A stretch of DNA of 9,951 nucleotides from Hyphomicrobiales bacterium (GTDB taxonomy: Bacteria > Pseudomonadota > Alphaproteobacteria > Rhizobiales > Aestuariivirgaceae). A model generated the notes under the pieces. That model searched no databases. It was not told the origin of the DNA and saw only the letters and a program-made list of their open reading frames with translations. The position numbers and the translations under genes were made by a program. Shown one piece after another: positions 6,883 through 9,951 of the stretch; position 1 is the first letter of the stretch; every line of letters begins with the position of its first letter. The stretch lies in contig JABDJG010000150.1 in NCBI GenBank assembly GCA_013002595.1, positions 1 to 9,951 of the forward strand, in the 5' to 3' direction.

Positions 6883-7782
6883 ATGCTTCATCCCTTCTTC
6901 ACGCTCGATGTGTTTACCGGCACGCCGTTTGCCGGCAACCCGCTTGCCGTCGTCCTGGGCGCATCCGAACTCACCGACCGGCAGATGCAAACCGTTGCCC
7001 GTGAGTTCAACCTGTCTGAAACCGTCTTCGTCTCGGCGCCGCACAATTCGAAGAACCGGGCGAAAATCCGCATCTTCATGCCCACCGGTGAACTGCCGTT
7101 CGCCGGCCATCCGACCATTGGCACCGCTGTGCTGCTTGCCAGCCTCGATGCCGTAAATGCCGCAGACCACAGCATCCAGATCGGGCTCGAAGAACGCGTC
7201 GGTCTAGTGCCGGTCGAGGTCACCTGCAGCGATGGTGAATGGACCGGAACCCTCTCGGCAGCCGTCATGCCCAAGCCTGCCGGCGAGCCGCTATCAACCG
7301 AACTGCTGGCCAGCGCCATCGGTCTTGAGACCGCGGCCATAGGCTTTGCCGGACACACAGCCGGCCTGTTCGATGCCGGTGTCCCCTATCTGTTTGTTCC
7401 GGTGCGCGATCTCGATGCCCTCAACCGCGCCGCCGTTGCCGAACCCGCATGGAGCGAAATGACCGCCGCAGCCGGTACCGATGGCGCCTATCTCTATACA
7501 GCTGGCGACGATGGCCGGGACTGGCGCGCCAGACTGTACGCACCTGCTGCCGGCATCCCAGAGGACCCGGCAACCGGCTCGGCGGCAGCTGCCTTCCCCG
7601 GACAGCTCAATGCCGCCCAGGCGCTGGCTGATGGCACCCACAGCTGGACCATTGGCCAGGGCATCGAAATGGGCCGCGCCAGTGACATCTCGCTCCAGGC
7701 CGACGTTACCGGCGGCGCCTTCACCGCCGTCAGGGTCGGCGGCAAGGCGGTAGCGGTCTCACGCGGCATGATCACGATCTGA
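6883..7782 (+). CDS. PhzF-family isomerase/epimerase-like protein (second of tandem pair)
   Basis: A 299-aa paralogue of the preceding gene. The first 86 residues are mostly identical (for example QMQTVAREFNLSETVF and ELPFAGHPTIGTAVLLA), with greater divergence in the middle. The catalytic-type residues are kept at the same numbers: Glu46, His76, and Asp228 in PEDPATGSA; IEMGRASD follows at 261-268. Here the motif near residue 20 is the standard GNPLAVV. The ATG directly follows the stop of the first copy. A distant GGAG, 15 nt away, is a poor Shine-Dalgarno, so translation probably depends on coupling. As PhzF proteins usually dimerise, a heterodimer of the two products is possible; that is inference. 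The reaction and substrate are unknown. Confidence 0.93.
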   Translation: MLHPFFTLDVFTGTPFAGNPLAVVLGASELTDRQMQTVAREFNLSETVFVSAPHNSKNRAKIRIFMPTGELPFAGHPTIGTAVLLASLDAVNAADHSIQIGLEERVGLVPVEVTCSDGEWTGTLSAAVMPKPAGEPLSTELLASAIGLETAAIGFAGHTAGLFDAGVPYLFVPVRDLDALNRAAVAEPAWSEMTAAAGTDGAYLYTAGDDGRDWRARLYAPAAGIPEDPATGSAAAAFPGQLNAAQALADGTHSWTIGQGIEMGRASDISLQADVTGGAFTAVRVGGKAVAVSRGMITI

Positions 7783-7798
7783 TTCCCCAGCCTGCTTG

Positions 7799-7819
7799 CC
7801 AATCTCGCCAGATCGGTTT
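7799..7819 (+). terminator. Weak candidate terminator of the phzF pair
   Basis: CCAATCT (7799-7805) and AGATCGG (7810-7816) pair with one mismatch around a CGCC loop and are followed by TTTAAAC. It lies 17 nt after the second phzF stop. Stem and U-tract are both short, so this is tentative. Confidence 0.3.
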
Positions 7820-7837
7820 AAACACATTGCCAGCCGC

Positions 7838-7868
7838 GCGTTCGACCAGCGTAACCTGGTCTTAACGC
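7838..7868. promoter_or_regulatory. Imperfect dyad upstream of the leu leader peptide
   Basis: GCGTT (7838-7842) pairs with AACGC (7864-7868), and GACCAG (7844-7849) with CTGGTC (7856-7861), around a 6-nt loop and a small asymmetric bulge. No U-tract follows. It could end phzF transcription with help from Rho, or be a binding site near the leuA promoter. No convincing -35/-10 pair was found in 7783-7920. Confidence 0.4.
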
Positions 7869-7920
7869 AAACGGTGTGGAATACGGAATTGAACGGGACG
7901 AAACGAGCCGAACAGAGCAC

Positions 7921-8019
7921 ATGACCTGTCGCACGAACCATAAGATTCTGCCACGCTGCGCATCCATTGCCGCGCGCCCACGCCTGTCGGCCGGCCTCCT
8001 CCTTCTTATCTGCCCCTGA
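7921..8019 (+). CDS. leuL: Leucine leader peptide of leuA (attenuator ORF)
   Basis: A 32-codon ORF starts at ATG 7921 and ends at TGA 8017-8019, 137 nt before leuA. It reads MTCRTNHKIL PRCASIAARP RLSAGLLLLI CP. Codons 26-29 are four consecutive Leu codons (CTC CTC CTT CTT), followed by Ile, close to the end. This is the arrangement of amino-acid attenuator peptides, in which ribosome stalling on scarce leucyl-tRNA changes folding of the downstream RNA. Leu leader peptides upstream of leuA are known in proteobacteria. The Shine-Dalgarno is weak (AGAG about 3 nt before ATG). Position, size and codon run make a chance ORF unlikely, though there is no comparison to prove it. Confidence 0.75.
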   Translation: MTCRTNHKILPRCASIAARPRLSAGLLLLICP

Positions 8020-8133
8020 TGATCGGCAGTCCGGCGCATGCCGGGCGGGTTTTCAGGGGATGACATTCAAGCCACTTCAAATGATGATGAGAAGCGGGCC
8101 GCATGCGTGCATGACAGTTGAGCCGCGCGGCCC
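8002..8133 (+). promoter_or_regulatory. Probable leuA attenuator RNA region with competing hairpins
   Basis: Several stems can form between the leader Leu codons and leuA. CCCCTGA (8013-8019) pairs with TCAGGGG (8053-8059), enclosing CCGGC-GCAT-GCCGG (8031-8044); GGGTTTT follows that inner stem. The Leu-codon segment CTTCTTATC (8002-8010) can pair with GATGAGAAG (8086-8094), with one G-U pair. GGGCCGC (8096-8102) pairs with GCGGCCC (8127-8133) 23 nt before the leuA ATG. The first two would be changed by a ribosome stalled on the Leu codons. I do not see a textbook stem followed by a long U-tract, so which structure terminates is unresolved. Confidence 0.45.
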
Positions 8134-8142
8134 TTGAGCCAA

Positions 8143-8147
8143 AAGGA
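8143..8147 (+). promoter_or_regulatory. Shine-Dalgarno of leuA
   Basis: AAGGA lies 9 nt before ATG 8157-8159. It places the start there rather than at the in-frame TTG at 8118, which lies within the last leader hairpin region. Confidence 0.75.
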
Positions 8148-8156
8148 TCCAAGACA

Positions 8157-9746
8157 ATGACTGCCAAAGGCAAAGACCATATCCTGATATTCGACACCAC
8201 CTTGCGCGACGGCGAGCAATCGCCCGGCGCCACCATGACTTTTGAAGAAAAGATCGAGGTTGCCGAACTGCTCGACGATATGGGCGTCGACATCATCGAG
8301 GCCGGCTTCCCGATCGCCTCGCAGGGCGACTTTGATGCCGTCTCGGAAATTGCCCGGCGCGCCAAAAAGGCAACCATCGCCGGCCTCGCCCGCGCCATTT
8401 CCGGCGATATCGCCCGCGCCGGCGATGCGGTCAAACACGCCGTCAACCCGCGCATCCACACCTTTGTCTCAACCTCGCCGATCCATCTCGAATTCCAGAT
8501 GCGCAAGTCCGAGGAAGAGGTGCTGGAGATCATTGCCGCCACCGTCACCCAAGCCCGCAACCTGGTCGAGGACGTTGAATGGTCGGCCATGGACGCGACC
8601 CGCACCTCGGTGGAGTACCTGTCCAAGTGTGTCGATGCCGCGATCAAGGCCGGCGCCACCACCATCAACCTGCCCGACACGGTCGGCTACAGCGTGCCCA
8701 ACGAGATCCGCGACATGTTCATCAAGGTCCGTGAAAACGTGGCCAACGCCGACAAGGCGGTTTTTTCAGCCCACTGCCACAATGATCTGGGGCTCGCCGT
8801 TGCCAACTCGCTGGCTGCCGCCGACGGCGGTGTGCGCCAAATCGAATGCACCATCAATGGTCTGGGCGAACGCGCCGGCAATGCCGCACTTGAAGAAATC
8901 GTCATGGCGATCAAGACCCGCAGCGATGTGCTGTCGTACACCACCGGGGTCGATGCCACCATGCTGACCCGCGCCTCCAAGCTGGTCTCGGCGGTCTCGT
9001 CCTTCCCGGTCCAGTACAACAAGGCGATCGTCGGTCGCAACGCCTTTGCCCATGAAAGCGGCATCCACCAGGACGGCATGCTCAAGAACCAGGAAACCTT
9101 CGAGATCATGACGCCGCAATCGGTCGGCGCCGGCAAGACCTCGCTGGTCATGGGCAAGCATTCCGGCCGCCATGCTTTCGTCACCAAGCTGGAAGAACTC
9201 GGCTACAAGCTGTCCGATAACGCCTTTGAAGACGCATTCGTGCGCTTCAAGGACCTGGCCGACCGTAAAAAGCACGTCTATGACGAAGACATCGAGGCCC
9301 TGGTCGATGAAAAGATCGCTACCGCCGAGGATCGCGTCCGCATGGTTTCTCTGACCGTTATCGCCGGCACTGTCGGCCAGCAGTCCGCCACCCTGACGCT
9401 CGATGTCGATGGCGAACACAAGACCGTCCAGACGATTGGCAATGGTCCGGTCGATGCGACCTTCAACGCCATTCATGCGATCATCCCGCACGACGCCACG
9501 CTGGCGCTCTACCAGGTCCACGCGGTTACCGAGGGCACCGATGCCCAGGCCGAGGTCTCGGTCCGCCTCAAAGACGAGGAAACCGGCTCCAGCGCCACCG
9601 GCCGCGCCGCCGACCCGGACACGATGGCCGCATCGGCCAAGGCCTACCTGTCCGCGCTCAACAAACTGGAAGTGCGCAAACAGCGCGGCCGTGCGTTCAG
9701 CGCGCCCGAACAAGACCTCGACCGCGAAGCAAGGCGCGGTCCTTAA
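8157..9746 (+). CDS. leuA: 2-isopropylmalate synthase
   Basis: First committed enzyme of leucine synthesis: condenses acetyl-CoA with 2-oxoisovalerate to 2-isopropylmalate (EC 2.3.3.13), in the cytoplasm. The 529-aa product has the catalytic TIM barrel first, with FDTTLRDGEQSPGATM (12-27; metal ligand Asp13 and Arg17), the AHCHND metal-binding His206 and His208, and INGLGERAGNAALEE with Asn242. A linker with HESGIHQDGML (299-309) follows. The C-terminal regulatory domain (about 390-505) normally binds leucine for feedback inhibition; it contains GNGPVDATFNAI (428-439). This is the long LeuA1 form. The tail after about residue 505 is charged and looks variable. ATG 8157 has AAGGA 9 nt upstream. 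Upstream is a leader peptide with a Leu run, so expression is probably controlled by leucyl-tRNA supply. All key residues are present. Confidence 0.97.
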   Translation: MTAKGKDHILIFDTTLRDGEQSPGATMTFEEKIEVAELLDDMGVDIIEAGFPIASQGDFDAVSEIARRAKKATIAGLARAISGDIARAGDAVKHAVNPRIHTFVSTSPIHLEFQMRKSEEEVLEIIAATVTQARNLVEDVEWSAMDATRTSVEYLSKCVDAAIKAGATTINLPDTVGYSVPNEIRDMFIKVRENVANADKAVFSAHCHNDLGLAVANSLAAADGGVRQIECTINGLGERAGNAALEEIVMAIKTRSDVLSYTTGVDATMLTRASKLVSAVSSFPVQYNKAIVGRNAFAHESGIHQDGMLKNQETFEIMTPQSVGAGKTSLVMGKHSGRHAFVTKLEELGYKLSDNAFEDAFVRFKDLADRKKHVYDEDIEALVDEKIATAEDRVRMVSLTVIAGTVGQQSATLTLDVDGEHKTVQTIGNGPVDATFNAIHAIIPHDATLALYQVHAVTEGTDAQAEVSVRLKDEETGSSATGRAADPDTMAASAKAYLSALNKLEVRKQRGRAFSAPEQDLDREARRGP

Positions 9747-9805
9747 AGCCTTTCCAGGAAAAGCGGGCACCCCTTTCGCCCGGGAAATGCGACACTGAAA
9801 AACCA

Positions 9806-9841
9806 GCTGGATGGGCCGGACACCACGCGCGCGCATCCAGC
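9806..9841 (+). repeat. Hairpin downstream of leuA
   Basis: GCTGGATG (9806-9813) and CATCCAGC (9834-9841) are perfect 8-bp arms around a 20-nt GC-rich loop, 60 bp after the leuA stop. No U-tract follows, so intrinsic termination is doubtful; it may protect the mRNA 3' end. Confidence 0.45.
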
Positions 9842-9885
9842 AATCGCGCTGGACACGAACAATCAGGTTTGATAGACCATCCGCC

Positions 9886-9903
9886 GCCGGACATGTTTCC
9901 GGC
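9886..9903 (+). repeat. Small hairpin just before the tRNA gene
   Basis: GCCGG (9886-9890) and CCGGC (9899-9903) pair around an 8-nt loop, followed by an A/T-rich stretch without a real U-tract. It is a possible transcription end for leuA or a chance hairpin. The rest of 9747-9923 shows no ORF or other signal. Confidence 0.3.
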
Positions 9904-9923
9904 CCCAATTGAATTTGGTGCAC

Positions 9924-9951
9924 GGGTGTATAGCTCAGTTGGTAGAGCAGC
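9924..9951 (+). tRNA. tRNA gene, 5' part only (probably tRNA-Lys)
   Basis: The last 28 bases read as an acceptor strand GGGTGTA, then T8-A9, the D-stem GCTC with loop AGTTGGTA and the return strand GAGC, then AGC, where the window ends. Spacing of the acceptor and D-arm is exact. The anticodon is outside the window. From memory, alphaproteobacterial tRNA-Lys genes begin like this, but the identity is a guess. Confidence 0.85.

Noticed and set aside
6355..7170. Minus-strand ORF across the two phzF genes (271 codons), with a similar one at 5923-6315
   Set aside because: Both repeat the same antisense pattern because the two genes are paralogues (similar motifs in both shadows). No family resemblance and no ribosome binding site.
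5956..7782. Phenazine biosynthesis cluster
   Set aside because: Only PhzF-family genes are present; no phzA/B/C/D/E/G homologue is in the window, and the family is much wider than phenazine synthesis.
8118..8156. Upstream extension of leuA from TTG 8118
   Set aside because: The 13 extra residues are not typical of LeuA, and the AAGGA at 8143-8147 is correctly spaced only for ATG 8157.
8006..8680. Minus-strand ORF of 224 codons over the leu leader and the leuA start
   Set aside because: Antisense to leuA codons and to the leader peptide; Ser/Ala-rich shadow with no domain.
8766..9923. Long minus-strand ORF (385 codons) opposite leuA
   Set aside because: It is antisense to an unmistakable leuA with all catalytic motifs; long antisense frames are normal in GC-rich codon-biased genes. 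The translation shows no recognisable domain.
9924..9951. tRNA gene as an attachment site of an integrated element
   Set aside because: Only the 5' part is visible, att sites usually lie at the 3' end, and no integrase is seen next to it.

Overview
The window looks like chromosomal DNA of an alphaproteobacterium, most likely of the order Hyphomicrobiales (Rhizobiales). This rests on the GC-rich coding style, the gene families present, and intergenic palindromes ending in TAGAGC/GCTCTA, a type I know from that order. I could not run a search, so the assignment is inference.

Layout. (1) Positions 1-4583, minus strand, read from right to left: a tightly packed operon with two inner-membrane permease subunits (DppB-like, DppC-like), two ATPase subunits (DppD-like, DppF-like) and the N-terminal part of a thiamine-diphosphate enzyme resembling 5-guanidino-2-oxopentanoate decarboxylase (AruI). 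The genes overlap or are separated by only a few bases. No solute-binding protein gene lies at the upstream end. (2) Positions 4584-5955: a divergent intergenic region filled with repeats, namely three palindromic elements and a complete IS481-family insertion sequence of about 1,050 bp. The IS sits exactly between the second and third palindromes, in a CTAG site, with a 5-bp target duplication. (3) Positions 5956-7782, plus strand: two tandem PhzF-family genes, related to each other and abutting as stop-start with no spacer. (4) Positions 7783-9746: a 374-bp leader and leuA (2-isopropylmalate synthase). The leader holds a dyad and a convincing 32-codon leader peptide with four consecutive Leu codons, which points to leucine-dependent attenuation of leuA. 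(5) Positions 9747-9951: two small hairpins and the first 28 bases of a tRNA gene cut by the window edge, probably tRNA-Lys.

How the parts relate. The transporter and the decarboxylase probably form one uptake/catabolism unit for a peptide or an amino-acid-derived compound. The PhzF pair and leuA are separate units. The most rewarding details are the unannotated leu leader peptide, the IS transposase whose stop codon comes from the target-site duplication, and the 165-bp palindrome with perfect 47-bp arms just upstream of the phzF pair, which may supply its promoter. I see no phage genes, CRISPR array, toxin-antitoxin pair or defence system, and no wholly new protein system.
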